The notes: a model not told the origin generated them from the sequence alone. A DNA stretch of 64,000 nt from Thinopyrum elongatum (GCA_011799875.1 CM022301.1:85393667-85457666); one strand, 5' to 3'; shown: positions 34,127 through 45,718, counted from the stretch's first letter. Translations and numbers: made by a program.

Positions 34127-35612
34127 ACCTCGCTTGTCCTCAAGCGAAAGCCGAAATCGAAAAATATGTCCACATGTTTAGAGATAGAGGTGTCGATAAA
34201 ATAAAATACAGACATGAGGGCATCATGATCATCTTTAAAATAGCATCATATAATGTCATATAATTTCTTATGCTAAAGTAACAATTCATTCACAAGGTTA
34301 AGTGTGAATCAAAAACTTCATTGAAAACTAACAAACTATGATCTCAGTCATTGAAGCAATTGCAATTTATCATAACATCGGAAAGAGTCAATTCAAGAGC
34401 TTTTCAGCAAGTCCACATACTCAACTATCATTTAGTCTTTCACAATTGCTAACACTCACGTGATACTTATGGATTCGAAGCCTCAGTCGGACACAGAGAA
34501 AGATAGGGGCTTATAGTTTCGCCTCCCAACCTTTTACCTCAAGGGTAATGTCAACAATAATACTTTATGATAACCTACATCCGAGTGGATATATATATCT
34601 GGATCTTTCTCCAACACATAGTGCTTGCCAAAAGAAAAAGTGTAAAAAGGAAAGGTGAAGATCACCATGACTCTTGTATAAGGGTAGAAGATAAAAGTAA
34701 AAGATAGGCCCTTCGCAGAGGGAAGGAGAGGTTGTCATGCGCTTTTATTGTTGGATGCACAAAATCTTAATGCAAAAGATCGTCACTTTATATTGCCGCT
34801 TGTGATAAAGAACTTTATTATGCAGTCCGTCGCTTTTATTTCTTCCATATCACAAGTTCGTATAAAGCTTATTTTCTTCACACTAATGGATCATGCATAT
34901 TTAGAGAGCATTTTTTATTGCTTGCACCGATGAAAACTTGCTTGAAGGATCTTACTCAATCCATAGGTAGGTATGGTGGACTCTCATGGCAAAACTGGTT
35001 TAAGGGATGTTTGGATGCACAAGTAGTATCTCTACTTGGTGCAAAGGATTTGGCTAGCATAAGAGGGAAAAGCAAGCTCAACATGTTGGAGGATCCAAGA
35101 CACTATAACTTCTATTCGGATATAAGAAAACATAACCCATTATGTTGTCTTCCTTGTCCAACATCAACTTTTTAGCATGTCATATTTTAATGAGTGCTCA
35201 CAATTACAAAAGATGTCCAAGATAGTATATTTATATGTGAAACCTCTCTTTCTTTATTTCTTCCTATTAATTGCAACAATGACCAAAACTATGTTTGTCA
35301 ACTCTCAACAACTTTTATTCATCATACTCTTTATATGTGAAGTCAACACTCTCCATAAGATCATTATATGATCTTTTTATTTCTTTCTTTTATTTATTCC
35401 CTCAAGATCATAGCAAGAAAGCAAAGCCCTCAACTCAAAACTACTCTTTATTATATAACTCACGGACTCGATTACATAGATAGATCTCAAAACAAAACTC
35501 AAAGCTAGATCATACTAAAACTTTATTCTACTAGATCAAAATATAACCAAAAGGATCGAACTAAGAAAAACGGTAAAAGTAAAGATGTGATGGTGATACG
35601 ATACCGGGGCAC
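34127..35612 (-). other. 3' noncoding region of element C
   Basis: AT-rich. No ORF with a recognisable motif on either strand; short plus-strand frames (for example 34918-35175) are shadows. Confidence 0.6.
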
Positions 35613-35643
35613 CTCCCCCAAGCTTGGCAGTTGCCAAGGGGAG
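35613..35643 (-). other. RNA hairpin after the last ORF of element C
   Basis: On the minus strand CTCCCC pairs with GGGGAG and TTGGCA with TGCCAA, with a GCTT bulge; the 3' side again holds AAGCTTGGGGGAG. It starts 18 bases after the end of the extra ORF. Confidence 0.65.
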
Positions 35644-35660
35644 TGCCCATACCCATGTAT

Positions 35661-36077
35661 TTAGATCTCTTTCTTCGGAGGTGGTGATGATGGAGTTGAT
35701 GATGTAGTGCCGCACTCCAAGCGCAGGAGATTCTCCAATCTGCGAATGATGCTCTGGAGGGAGACAATAAGCTCTTGCAATAGAATATTTTCATGAGTGA
35801 GATATTTATTTTGCACACAAACTATCTCAATGATCTTAAAAGCTTCAATTTCAGTAGGGGTAAGATGATCGTAGTGTGGTTGAAGGATGTCTTCTTCTTT
35901 TGCTGCTGCCGGAACTTGATCCATCGCGACCTTCTTGATTTCATCACCCTTGTTGGTTTCCCCAAGTTCTTCTTTCTTCATCTCTATCTTCATTAGCCAA
36001 GCATCGTCGTCCCCATTGTTGGAGGAGGGGGAAGACATGATGCCTGGCCTTGAAAACTCTGGCAGAAAATAGCTCAA
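35661..36077 (-). CDS. Small extra ORF downstream of pol in element C (138 aa, unknown)
   Basis: An open frame follows the integrase on the same strand, separated by about 345 bases. The first ATG is at 36077, but the ATG at 36038 (MSSPSSNNGDDDAWLMKIEM) fits the composition better. The product is charged, with a glutamate/lysine-rich start, a long helix (LTHENILLQELIVSLQSIIR, then RLENLL) likely to form a coiled coil, and a serine/proline-rich tail. I see no signal peptide and no membrane segment, so it is not an obvious envelope-like protein, although Athila-group elements often have an extra ORF here. The frame is uninterrupted while pol is broken. Function unknown. Confidence 0.5.
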   Translation of the reverse strand: MSYFLPEFSRPGIMSSPSSNNGDDDAWLMKIEMKKEELGETNKGDEIKKVAMDQVPAAAKEEDILQPHYDHLTPTEIEAFKIIEIVCVQNKYLTHENILLQELIVSLQSIIRRLENLLRLECGTTSSTPSSPPPKKEI

Positions 36078-36421
36078 AACAAAAACAGGAGATTTTGCCG
36101 TGGTACGGTGGTCAAAACCTTCGGGAGATTATATAATGAATTTTTACCGACTAAAAGAAGTATTGTGCAAGAAAACGGAGTTCGGAGGGCACACGAGGTG
36201 GCGGCAAGGGTGGGGGGCGTGCCCAGGGGGTAGGGCGCGCCTCCCTACCTTGTCGCTTCCTCGTGCACTTCTCGGACTACTTTTAATTTTCCTAATTTTT
36301 GAAATATTCCAAAACGGAGAAAAATTGCCATTAGAACAGTTTTTGGAGTCGGTTTACTTACCGTACCACATGCCTATTCCTTTTCGGAGTCTGAAACGTT
36401 CTGGAAAGTGTCCCTTATGTA

Positions 36422-37858
36422 CTACTCCAGTGTTACAATATTGATAATATTCGTCTCGATATTTATGGGAGTACCTGAAATATAATGTTTGATTCTTTGA
36501 CCGTTTACCACCTTCGGGTTGGTGCCTTCGGCATTGTTGATCTTAATGGCACCGGAACGATAGACCTCCTCGATAATGTAAGGACCTTCCCATTTAGAGA
36601 GAAGCTTTCCTGCAAAAAATCTTAAACGAGAGTTGTATAGCAAAACATGATCACCTACATTAAACTCACGCTTTTGTATCCTTTTGTCATGCCATCTTTT
36701 AACTTTTTCTTTAAACAACTTGGCATTCTCATAGGCTTGGGTTCTCCATTCATCGAGTGAGTTGATGTCAAATAACCTCTTCTCACCGGCAAGTTTGAAA
36801 TCATAGTTGAGCTCTTTAATAGCCCAATACGCTTTATGTTCTAGTTCTAGAGGTAAGTGACATGCTTTTCCATAAACCATTTTATACAGAGACATACCCA
36901 TAGGGTTTTTATAAGCAGTTCTATAAGCCCATAATGCATCATCAAGTTTCTTAGACCAATTCTTTCTAGATCTATTAACAGTCTTTTGGAAAATTAATTT
37001 AATCTCTCTATTGCTCAATTCTACTTGACCACTAGACTGAGGGTGATAAGGAGATGCAATTCTATGGTTGACATCATATTTAGCAAGCATTTTACAAAAA
37101 GCACCATGAATAAAATGTGAACCACCATCAGTCATTAAATATCTAGGGACTCCAAACCTCAGAAAAATAACTTCTTTAAGCATCTTAATAGAAGTGTTAT
37201 GATCAGCACTACTAGTTGGAATAGCTTCTACCCACTTAGTAACATAATCAAGAGCAACTAAAATATGTGTATACCCATTAGAGGAAGGAAAAGGTCCCAT
37301 ATAATCGAAGCCCCAAACATCAAATGGTTCAATAACAACTGAATAATTCATAGGCATTTCCTGACGTCTACTAATATTGCCAATTCTCTGGCATTCATCG
37401 CAAGACAAGACAAACTTACGGGCATCCTTGAAGAGAGTAGGCCAATAAAAATCAGATTGCAATACCTTGTGTGCAGTTCTATCTCCAACATGGTGTCCTC
37501 CGTAAGCTTCGGAGTGGCACTTGCGTAGGATCTGTTCCTGTTCATGATCAGGTACACAACGTCTAATAACACCATCTACTCCTTCTTTATAAAGGTGTGG
37601 GTCATCCCAAAAGTAATGTATTAAATCATAGAAAAACTTTTTCTGTTGCTGGTATGTGAAACTAGGTGGTATAAATTTAGCAACAATGTAATTAGCATAA
37701 TCAGCATACCATGGAGTATTACGAGAAGCATTTATGACAGCTAATTGCTCATCAGGAAAGCTATCATCAATAGGTAGTGGGTCATCAAGAACATTTTCTA
37801 ACCTAGACAAGTTGTCTGCAACGGGGTTCTCAGCTCCCTTTCTATCAATAATATGCAA
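36422..37858 (-). pseudogene. Element C integrase (end of pol)
   Basis: The N-terminal zinc-binding HHCC region is present (YGGHHVGDRTAHKV ... CDECQRIG). The catalytic DDE core has FDYMGPF (first Asp), LMTDGGSHF (second Asp) and GQVELSNRE (Glu), all intact. The C-terminus includes a DNA-binding part (FNVGDHVLLYNSRLRFFAGK, then LLSKWEGPYIIEEVY), as in chromatin-targeting or GPF/Y-type Gypsy integrases. It stops at 36422. Integrase inserts the element DNA into the chromosome. The frame is open for 478 codons and joins RNase H in the same frame but for a single TAA at 37859-37867. Most ORFs on the other strand are shadows. As part of an interrupted polyprotein it is unlikely to be made. Confidence 0.85.
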
Positions 37859-37867
37859 ATCAAATTC

Positions 37868-38521
37868 TTACAGTAAGAGAACCCATCTAATAAGTCTAGG
37901 TTTAGCATCTTTCTTTTCCATAAGGTATTTAATAGCAGCATGATCAGTGTGAACGGTTACTTTGGAATCAACAATATAAGATTTGAACTTATCACAAGCA
38001 AAAACAACTGCTAAAAATTCTTTTTCAGTAGTAGCATAATTTCTCTGGGCACTGTCTAGAGTTTTACTAGCATAATGAATAACATTCAATTTTTTATCAA
38101 CTCTTTGTCCTAGAACAGCACCAACAGCATAATCACTAGCATCACACATAATTTCAAAGGGTAGATTCCATTCAGGTGGTTGAACAATAGGTGCAATAAT
38201 CAAGGCTTTCTTAAGTATTTCAAATGCTTCTACACAATCATCATAAAAAAAAGGAACATCTTTTTGCAAGAGATTAGTAAGAGGCCTAGAAATTTTAGAT
38301 AAGTCTTTAATAAACCTCCTATAGAAACTAGCATGACCAAGGAAACTTCTTATACCTTTGATATCTTTAGGACAAGGCATCTTTTCAATAGCATCTACTT
38401 TAGCTTTATCAACTTTAATACCTCTTTCTGAAATTTTATGCCCCAAGACAATACCTTCATTAACCATAAAGTGGCACTTCTCCCAATTCAAGACAAGATT
38501 AGTTTCTTCACATCTCTGCAA
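37868..38521 (-). pseudogene. Element C reverse transcriptase end and RNase H
   Basis: It starts in the RT thumb region ([20 protein letters not shown] and [17 protein letters not shown], a hallmark of Gypsy RT) and continues into RNase H, with [15 protein letters not shown] (first catalytic Asp), [16 protein letters not shown] (Glu) and [12 protein letters not shown] (Asp). RNase H removes the RNA strand during reverse transcription. It shares its frame with the FMDD segment upstream (a TGA lies at 38522-38524) and with integrase downstream (a TAA). The residues needed for catalysis are intact; only the stops kill it. Confidence 0.85.
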
Positions 38522-38524
38522 AAC

Positions 38525-40064
38525 TCAATCAAGGTTGCTTAAGCAATCATCAAAAGAAGTTCCGTAAATGGAGAAATCATCCATGAAAACCTCAACAATC
38601 TTTTCACAAAAGTCAGAGAATATAGCAGTCATACATCTTTGAAAGGTAGCAGGTGCATTGCATAAAACCAAAAGGCATACGTCTATAAGCAAAGGTACCG
38701 AAAGGGCAAGTAAAAGTGGTCTTTTCTTGGTCCTCTTTTGACACAGGTATTTGAGAAAAACCAGAATAACCATCTAGAAAGCAAAAATGTGTATGTTTGG
38801 ATAATCTTTCTAGCATTTGATCAATAAAAGGTAGAGGGTAATGATCTTTTCTAGTAGCTTTGTTTAATTTGTGAAAATCAATTACCATTCTATAACATGT
38901 AACAATTCTTTGTGGAATCAATTCATTCTTATCATTAGGAACAACAGTAATACCTCCCTTCTTAGGGACACAATGAACAGGACTTACCCATCTACTATCA
39001 GCAATAGGATAAATTATACCTGCCTCCAGAAGTTTTAGTATTTCATTTCTTACCACTTCCTTCATCTTAGGATTAAACCGTCGTTGGTGATCAACAACTG
39101 GTTTAGCATCAGGCTCCATATTAATTTTGTGCTGACATAGAGTGGTACTAATGCCCTTAAGATCATCAAGAGTATATCCAATAGCAGCACGGTGCTTCCT
39201 TAGAGTTTTCAATAATTTCTTTTCTTCATGCTCTGAAAGGTTAGCACTAATAATAACAGGATATATCTTCTTTTCATCAAGATAAGCATATTTCAAAGTA
39301 TCAGGTAATTGTTTAAGCTCAAACACGGGATCACCCTTGGGTGGAGGAGGATCTCGAAGGATTTCAACAGGCAAATTGTGTTTCAAAATAGGCATTTGAT
39401 TAAAGAATATTTCATCTAACTCCTTTCTTTCATTCATAAACATATCATTTTCATGATCTAGCAAATATTGTTCTAAAGGATCGGTAGGAGGCACGGCAAT
39501 AGAAGCAAGACCAATAATTTCATCTTTACTAGGCAATTCCTTATCATGGGGTTGTCTACAAAATTTAGAGAAATTAAAATCATGAGACACATTCCCAAAG
39601 CTTACAGTAACAATTTCTTTCTCACAGTCTATCCTAGCATTAACAGTATTCAAGAAAGGTCTACCAAATATAATTGGAGAAAAATCATCTTGTGGGGAAC
39701 TAAGAACAAGAAAATTAGTAGGATATTTTATTTTCCCACACAAGACTTCAACATCTCTAACAATCCCAATTGGTGATATAGTATCTCTATTGGCAAGTTT
39801 AATAGTAACATCAATATCTTCTATCTCAGCAGGTGCAATATCATTCATAATTTCTCGATATAAGGTATAAGGAATTGCACTCACACTAGCACCCATATCA
39901 CATAAACCATGATAACAATGATCTCCTATTTTAACAGAAACAACAGGCATGCCAACGACGGGTCTATGTTTATCTTTAATATCAGGTTTAGCAATTCTAG
40001 CAGCTTCACCACAGAAATAAATAACATGCTCATCAATATTATCGACCAAGAGATCTTTAACCAT
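38525..40064 (-). pseudogene. Element C aspartic protease and reverse transcriptase
   Basis: The protease active site reads CDMGASVSAIP, the variant form of D-T/S-G seen in Athila-like elements, followed by the IIFGRPFL region. The RT begins around ILKLLEAGIIYPIADSRWVS and has YPLPFIDQMLE, CFLDGYSGFSQI and TFTCPFGTFAYRRMPFG. A frameshift near 38640 moves the reading to the frame with CNAPATFQRCM and the catalytic VFMDDFSIYG, whose two aspartates are intact. Protease cuts the polyprotein; RT copies the RNA. Two further TAA stops lie upstream, near 40080 and 40240. Confidence 0.85.
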
Positions 40065-40235
40065 AGCAATACTAGGTTAAACTTTAATTTGTTCAAGGGG
40101 TGTAGGTGTTCTAATATTACTCTTACGAACCACAGTTGAAGCTTTAGCATGATCCTTTATTCTAACAGGAAAAGGTGGGTTCTCAATATAAGTAGTAGGA
40201 ACAATAGGATCAACATTATAAGTAATAGTTTCTTC

Positions 40236-41101
40236 TTAAACTTTAATAGGTTCTACTACTTTTACTTCAATGGGAGGATGATATTTAAACCACTTCTCCT
40301 TAGGGAGATCAACATGAGTAGCAAATGATTCACAAAAGGAAGCTACTATCTCAGAGTCAAGTCCATATTTAGTGCTAAAATCACGAAAAGCATCGGTATC
40401 CATAAAAGATTTAACACAATCAAACTTAAGGTTTATACCTGACTCCTTACCTTCGTCGAGTTCCCAATCTTCAGAGTTGCGTTTAATTCTTTCCAATAAA
40501 TCCTATTTGAATTCAATAGTCTTCTTCATAAAAGAACCAGTATAAGAAGTATCGAGCATGGATTGATCATTATGAGAAAGCCGAGCATAAAAATTCTGAA
40601 TAATAATTTCCCTTGAGAGCTCATGATTGGGGCATGAATATAACATTAACTTAAGCCTCCCCCAAGCTTGAGCGATACTTTCTCCTTCACGAGGGCATAT
40701 ATATAATTCCGATCACGATGAACCAGATGCATAGGATAAAACTTCTGATGAAAGTCCAATTTCAATCGGTTGTAGTTCCATGATCCAATATCATCACATA
40801 GCCTATACCATGTCAATGCCTTTCCCTTCAAAGATAAAGGGAAGACCTTCTTCTTGACATCATCCTCGGGTAAACCTGCAAGCTTAAATAATCCACAAAC
40901 TTCATCCACATAGATTAGGTGCATATCGGGATGTAATGTTCCATCTCCTGCATAAGTATTAGCTAATAGTTTCTCTATCATACCCAAAGGAATTTCATAA
41001 TAAATATTTTTAGTAGGTGCAGTAGGTTGAGGAGAAACTCTTTGCTCTTCCGGTTGAGGTGAAGATACCCCGAACAAGCCCCTCAAAGGATTATTTTCCA
41101 T
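40236..41101 (-). pseudogene. Element C gag, broken
   Basis: Start ATG 41101, shortly after the primer site. The capsid region has LKGKALTWYRLCDDIGSWN and FHQKFYPMHLVHRDRNYIY, typical of Retrotrans_gag. A frameshift near 40690 ends this frame; the sequence continues in another frame through NHELSREIIIQNFYARLSHN and IKRNSEDWELDEGKESG to FCESFATHVDLPKEKWFKYH. A TAG near 40501 and a TAA at 40236-40238 interrupt it. Gag forms the particle that packages the RNA. In Athila-like elements gag and pol are one reading frame; here I count at least one frameshift and two stops before the protease. Confidence 0.75.
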
Positions 41102-41178
41102 ACTGACAAGTGACAGTGAATTTCAGCACGTAATATAAATGTTTCCTTTCCAAATTCCACTTACCAACGGCGCTTCAC

Positions 41179-41196
41179 TCCCCGGCAACGGCGCCA
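41179..41196 (-). other. Primer binding site of element C
   Basis: On the minus strand TGGCGCCGTTGCCGGGGA, 11 bases inside the 5' LTR end. This is the Athila-type site matching tRNA-Asp. Confidence 0.75.
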
Positions 41197-41207
41197 GAAA
41201 AGAGTCT

Positions 41208-42066
41208 TGATGACCCACAAGTACAGGGGATCTATCATAGTCCTTTCGATAAGTAAGAGTGTCAAACCCAACGAGGAGTAGAAGGAAATGACAAGCGGTT
41301 TTTAGCAAGGTATTCTCTGCAAGCACTGAAATTATCGGTAACAGATAGTTGTGTGATAAGATAATTCGTAACGGGTAACAAGTAACAAAAGTAACTAAGG
41401 TGCAGCAAGGTGGCCCAATCCTTTTTGTAGCAAAGGACAAGCCTGGACAAACTCTTATATAAAGAAAAGCGCTCCTGAGGATACATGTGAAGATGTTGAT
41501 GGAGATTGACCCCCTCTCGATGAGAGGATCGTTGGTGATGACGATGGCTTCGATTTCCCCCTCCCGGAGGGAAGTTTCTCTGGCAGAACAGCTCCGCCAG
41601 AGCCCTAGATTGGTTCTGCCCAGGTTCCACCTCAAGACGGCAGCGCTTCATCCCGAAAGCTTCCTTCTGATTTTTTTCAAGTCAAAACACATCATATAGC
41701 AGAAGATGGGCATCGGGGGCCTGCCAGGTGGCCCACAAGGCAGGGAGGCGCACCCAGGGGGTAGGGCGCGCCCTCCACCCTTGTGGATGGCTGGTAGCCC
41801 CCCTCTGGTGCTTTCTTCGCCCAATATTTTTTATATATTCCAAAATAATTCTCCGTGAAGATTCAGGACTTTTGGAGTTGTGCAGAATAGGTCTCTCAGA
41901 TTTGCTCCTTTTCTAGTCCAGAATTCCAGCTGCCGGCATTCTCCCTCTTCATGTAAACCTTGTAAAATAAGAGAGAAAAGGCATAAATATTGTGATATAA
42001 TGTGTAACAACAGCCCATAATGCAATAAATATTGATATAAAAGCATGATACAAAATGGACGTATCA
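41208..42066 (-). repeat. 5' LTR of element C with an internal deletion (859 bp)
   Basis: It matches the 3' LTR at both ends but lacks about 660 bases: the match leaves the 3' LTR near 32870 and returns near 33532, with the joint at about 41487. The lost part is the distal LTR; the promoter-side half is kept. Confidence 0.85.
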
Positions 42067-43312
42067 GCGCCCTGGAGCCCAGGTGCGCCCTGATGTATCT
42101 TGGGGTCCACGGAGGTCTCCTCCATCGCCTCTTCGCCCTATAAATTCCCAAATATTCTTGAAGCCCTAGGGGAGTCGACGAAACACAATTCCAGCCGCCG
42201 CAAGTTCCAGAACCACGAGATCCAATCTAACACCATCACGGAGGGGTTCATCATCCTCATTGGTGCCTCTCCAATGATGCGTGAGTAGTCCACCATAGAC
42301 CTAAGGGTCCGTAGGCAGTAGCTAGATGGCTTCTTCTCTCTTTTTGCTTTTCAATACAATAGTCTCTTGGAGATCTATTTCTTGTAAACCTTTTTTGCGG
42401 TGTGTTTGTTGGGATCCGATGAACTTTGAGTTTATGATCAGATCTATATCCATGAATATTATTTGAGTTTTCTTTGATCTCTTATATGCATGATTATTTA
42501 GTTTGGCCAACTAGATCGATTTTTCTTGCCATGGGAAGAGGTGCTTTGTGATGGGTTCGATCTTGCGGTGTCCTCTCCTAGTGACAGAAGGGGCAGCGAG
42601 GCACGCATGTATCATTGCTATTAAGGATAACAAGATGGGGTCTATTCCTACATGAATAGACCTTGTCTACATCATGTCATCATTCTTATTGCATTACTCC
42701 GTTCCTCCATGAACTTAATACACTAAATGCATGCTGGATAGCACTCGATGTGTGGAGTAATAGTAGTAGATGCAGGCAGGAGTCGGTCTACTAATCTTGG
42801 ACGTGATGCCTATATATTGATCATTGCCTTGGATATCGTCATAATTATTCGATCTTCCATGAATTGCCTAACAGTAATTTGTTTACCCACCGTATGCTAT
42901 TTTCTCGAGAGAAGCCACTAGTGAAATCTACGGCACCCGGGTCTACCTTTTATCATTTTGCTTTCCGATCTATTTTTCATCGCATTTGTTTTCAGATATA
43001 TTATTCCAAAAACCCAAACATACTTTGCTGCACTTTTTATTTGCATCTTTTATTTCGCGTTTTATTCAGATCTATTTATCCAAACACAAACAAAACAATC
43101 TATCTTTTTACCGAGGAGGGCTTGGCAACCCCTCTTACGCGTTGGGTTGCGAGGATTTGTTCTTTGTGTGCAGGTACCGTTTACATAGTGTTGCTTGGTT
43201 CTCCTACTGGATTGATACCTTGGTTTCATAACTGAGGAAAATACCTACCGTAGGTGTACTACATCATCCCTTCCTCTTTGGGGAAATACCGACGTAGTTT
43301 CAAGCCGCATCA
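42067..43312 (+). repeat. 3' LTR of element B, second part
   Basis: It resumes the B LTR after element C and ends GCCGCATCA at 43312. It includes the second copy of the TATA box (42138-42145). Confidence 0.85.
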
Positions 43313-44120
43313 AAGGTCGTCACACATTGATTCCCTCGGCCATTCATTGTGCGCAGGGTCGAAAAATACTCGGGTGATACAAAACCTGACCTATGGCTCA
43401 GCGACTACCTGACGTTTGTCGAGCTGGCACATGGTGACATCGGCAACGCCCTTTGCCATGTTCCGCTACGCCTATCAGGATCAGGGCAGTCATGACTGAA
43501 CGGGACCCCTCCAAATTCCATCCACAGTTGGGAAGATTTTGAGCACGAGTTCCTCAACAACTTCGAAGGGACGCACAACTGGCCAGGAAGCATGGTAGAC
43601 CTCTACAATATAACACAAGGAGAACATGAGCCACTACGCGACTTCATCGCCCATTGGTTCAGGAATAAAAATACAATACCAAACATTTTCAATGGAACGA
43701 CCATCAAAGCATTCGTCAGAGAAGCGCTGGACCCCATGCTGAGGCACAAGATCGGAAGGAAGAAGGTGCAAGGAAAACTGCTCGACATCGCTTCCCTCAT
43801 GAAGATCGCAAACGTGTTCGCCACAGGTGAAGAAACCGCTCGCGTTGGTCGCCACCAGAGGGGCCGGCCAGCGTGCATGGCAAAGGAGGCCGCACCACGG
43901 GCGGCCACAACCATGTACACAAAACAGAAGGAGCGGCCACTCACGATAGCAACCGAATAGGAGGCCCACCAGCCAGGCAGCAAAAGAACAAAGCATGAAC
44001 GCAAGCCAAGCTATGCGTCCCACACATACAAGACGATCATGAGCGGGCCATGTAGATATCACAGCCATGGAGCCTGCAAAGCACTACACTCAACACGCGA
44101 GTGACACCTCAATGAGCAAC
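43313..44120 (+). pseudogene. Element A gag, capsid part, cut by element D
   Basis: This continues the gag frame of 26537-27444 after element B. It contains a Retrotrans_gag core: WEDFEHEFLNNFEGTHN, NITQGEHEPLRDFIAHWFR and NTIPNI, then FVREALDPMLRHKIGRKK and a basic linker. The open part runs to a TAG at 43958-43960; a divergent zinc-knuckle-like remnant (CRYHSHGAC) lies further on before Copia element D enters at 44121. TGA codons near 43330 and 43494 also break it. No protease or RT of A is left in the window. The words are typical of Tat/Retand-like or related Gypsy gag, which I cannot resolve further. Confidence 0.7.
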
Positions 44121-45703
44121 TGCAAGGATCGAGAAGAGGGGTCTAGGGGGGGTGATTAGACCCTTAACAAGCAAAAGTGGCAGTTTTTAATTTCTCCAAG
44201 TTAAGGTTGAGTTTAGCACATGTTAAAGCGTACACGGTACATTTCAAGAAAGCATGACAAGAGTATGTGCAGCGAAAAAGGTAAAGCATGCAAATTGCAA
44301 GAAAGTAAAGGGATGGGATTGGAGTGTGCAAACGCAATGGAGACGCGGAGAATTTTTGGCGTGGTTCCGATAGGTGGTGCTATCGTACGTCCACGTTGAT
44401 GGAGACTTCAACCCACGAAGGGTAACGGCTGCGCGAGTCCACGGAGGGCTCCACCCACGAAGGGTCCATGAAGAAGCAACCTTGTCTATCCCACCATGGC
44501 CATCGCCCACGAAGGACTTGCCCACTCGGGTAGATCTTCATGAAGTAGGCGATCTCCTTGCCCTTACAAACTTCTTGGTTCAATTCCAATCACGACGGAG
44601 GCTCCCAAGCGACACCTAACCAATCTAGGAGACACCACTCTCCAAAAGGTAATAGACGGTGTGTTGATGATGAACTCCTTGCTCTTGTGCTTCAAATGAT
44701 AGTCTCCCCAACACTCAACTCTCTCTCAGATTTGGATATGGTGGAAGAGGGATTTGAGTGGAAAGCAACTTGGGGAAGGCTAGAAGTCAAGGTTCAAATG
44801 GGAGGAATGGAATCTCTTAATCTCAACACATGAGTAGGTGGTTCTCTCTCAGAAAATGTATGGTGGAAGTGTAGGCACGTTCTGATGGCTCTCTCACAAA
44901 TGGAGAAGGGGGTGGAGGGGTATATATAGCCTCCACATAAAATCCAACCGTTAAACACTTTTGACTCATCTCGGTGGCACCGATTAGGAAACTCGGTGGT
45001 ACCGATCAGTTCAAAAATATGAAAGTTAGGAATCTTGGTGGGACCGAGTGGAACAACTCGGTGGGACCGATGTGCTAGGGCTTAGGGAAAACCGCGTCTC
45101 GGTGGCACCGATTGTATCAACTCGGTGAGACCGAAGTGAAGCAATAAGGCAACAGAGAGTTGGTCAAGCCATCTCAGTGAGACCGATTGCAATTTCGGTG
45201 AGACCGAAATAATTGCAACTGATAACAGAGAGTTGGTAGGGCCATCTCGGTGAGACCGAGATCCGTATTGGTGAGACCGAACTGTTAGGGTTTCTAGCAG
45301 TGGCTATGTCATATGACCTCGGTGGCTCCGGATAGAAAGAATCGGTGAGGCTGAGTTGGAGTTTAGGGTTTGGACATATTTGGATGGAGAAAGTGGTTGA
45401 GGGTTTTGTAGCAATATCACTAAGCACTTGAGCAAGTAGACCATTAAGCAACACCTCATCCCCTTTTAATAGTATTGGCTTTCCTATGGACTCAATATGA
45501 TCTTGGATCACTAAAATAGAAATGAAGAGTCTTGAGCTTTTGCCAATCTTTTGTCCTTAGCATTTTGAAGGGGTTCCACATCCTCTTGTCCATGCCATGC
45601 CATTGTTGAACTTGTCTGAAATATACTAGATAAAACTATTAGTCCAACAAGGGATATGTTGACAATAATTACCAAAATCACCCAGGGAGCACTTGTGCTT
45701 TCA
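44121..45703 (-). repeat. 3' LTR of element D (1583 bp) with CGGTGGnACCGA motifs
   Basis: Edges TGCAAGGATCGAG (44121) and GTGCTTTCA (45703). The stretch 44970-45360 holds about twelve copies of CTCGGTGGnACCGA or CTCGGTGAGACCGA. Confidence 0.85.
44922..44929 (-). promoter_or_regulatory. TATA box of element D LTR
   Basis: CTATATATA on the minus strand, in GGAGGCTATATATACCCC. The CGGTGG array lies upstream of it in the sense of transcription. Confidence 0.55.
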
Positions 45704-45718
45704 ATCTCCCCCTTTTTG
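45704..45718 (-). other. Polypurine tract of element D
   Basis: On the minus strand AAAAAGGGGGAGAT directly before the LTR start TGAAAGC. Confidence 0.8.

Larger units (their letters stand above)
32590..42066 (-). mobile_element. Athila-like Gypsy element C (Sabrina-type), minus strand
   Basis: LTRs start TGATATGTCC and end GTGGGTCATCA. In minus-strand order: 5' LTR (42066-41208), primer site, gag, protease, RT, RNase H, integrase, a small extra ORF, hairpin, polypurine tract, 3' LTR (34110-32590). Integrase after RNase H marks the Gypsy superfamily. I recognise the LTR ends and polyprotein as Sabrina-type. It inserted into the 3' LTR of element B; the flanks ACGCC and GCGCC are a 5 bp duplication with one change. 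The polyprotein is closed by stops and frameshifts, so the copy is dead. Confidence 0.85.
27445..43312 (+). mobile_element. LTR retrotransposon B (gag-only, non-autonomous), split by element C
   Basis: LTRs at 27445-29021 and at 32290-32589 plus 42067-43312 share sequence throughout, start TGATACGTCTCCAA, and end near GCCGCATCCA or GCCGCATCA. A primer site, one gag-like ORF, hairpins and a polypurine tract lie between. The internal region is only about 3.3 kb and holds no protease, RT, RNase H or integrase, so it must use enzymes of another element. Without C it measures about 6.4 kb. It inserted into gag of element A (flanks GAGGT and AAGGT). The layout and the post-coding hairpins resemble Athila-like Gypsy elements such as C. 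Confidence 0.8.
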
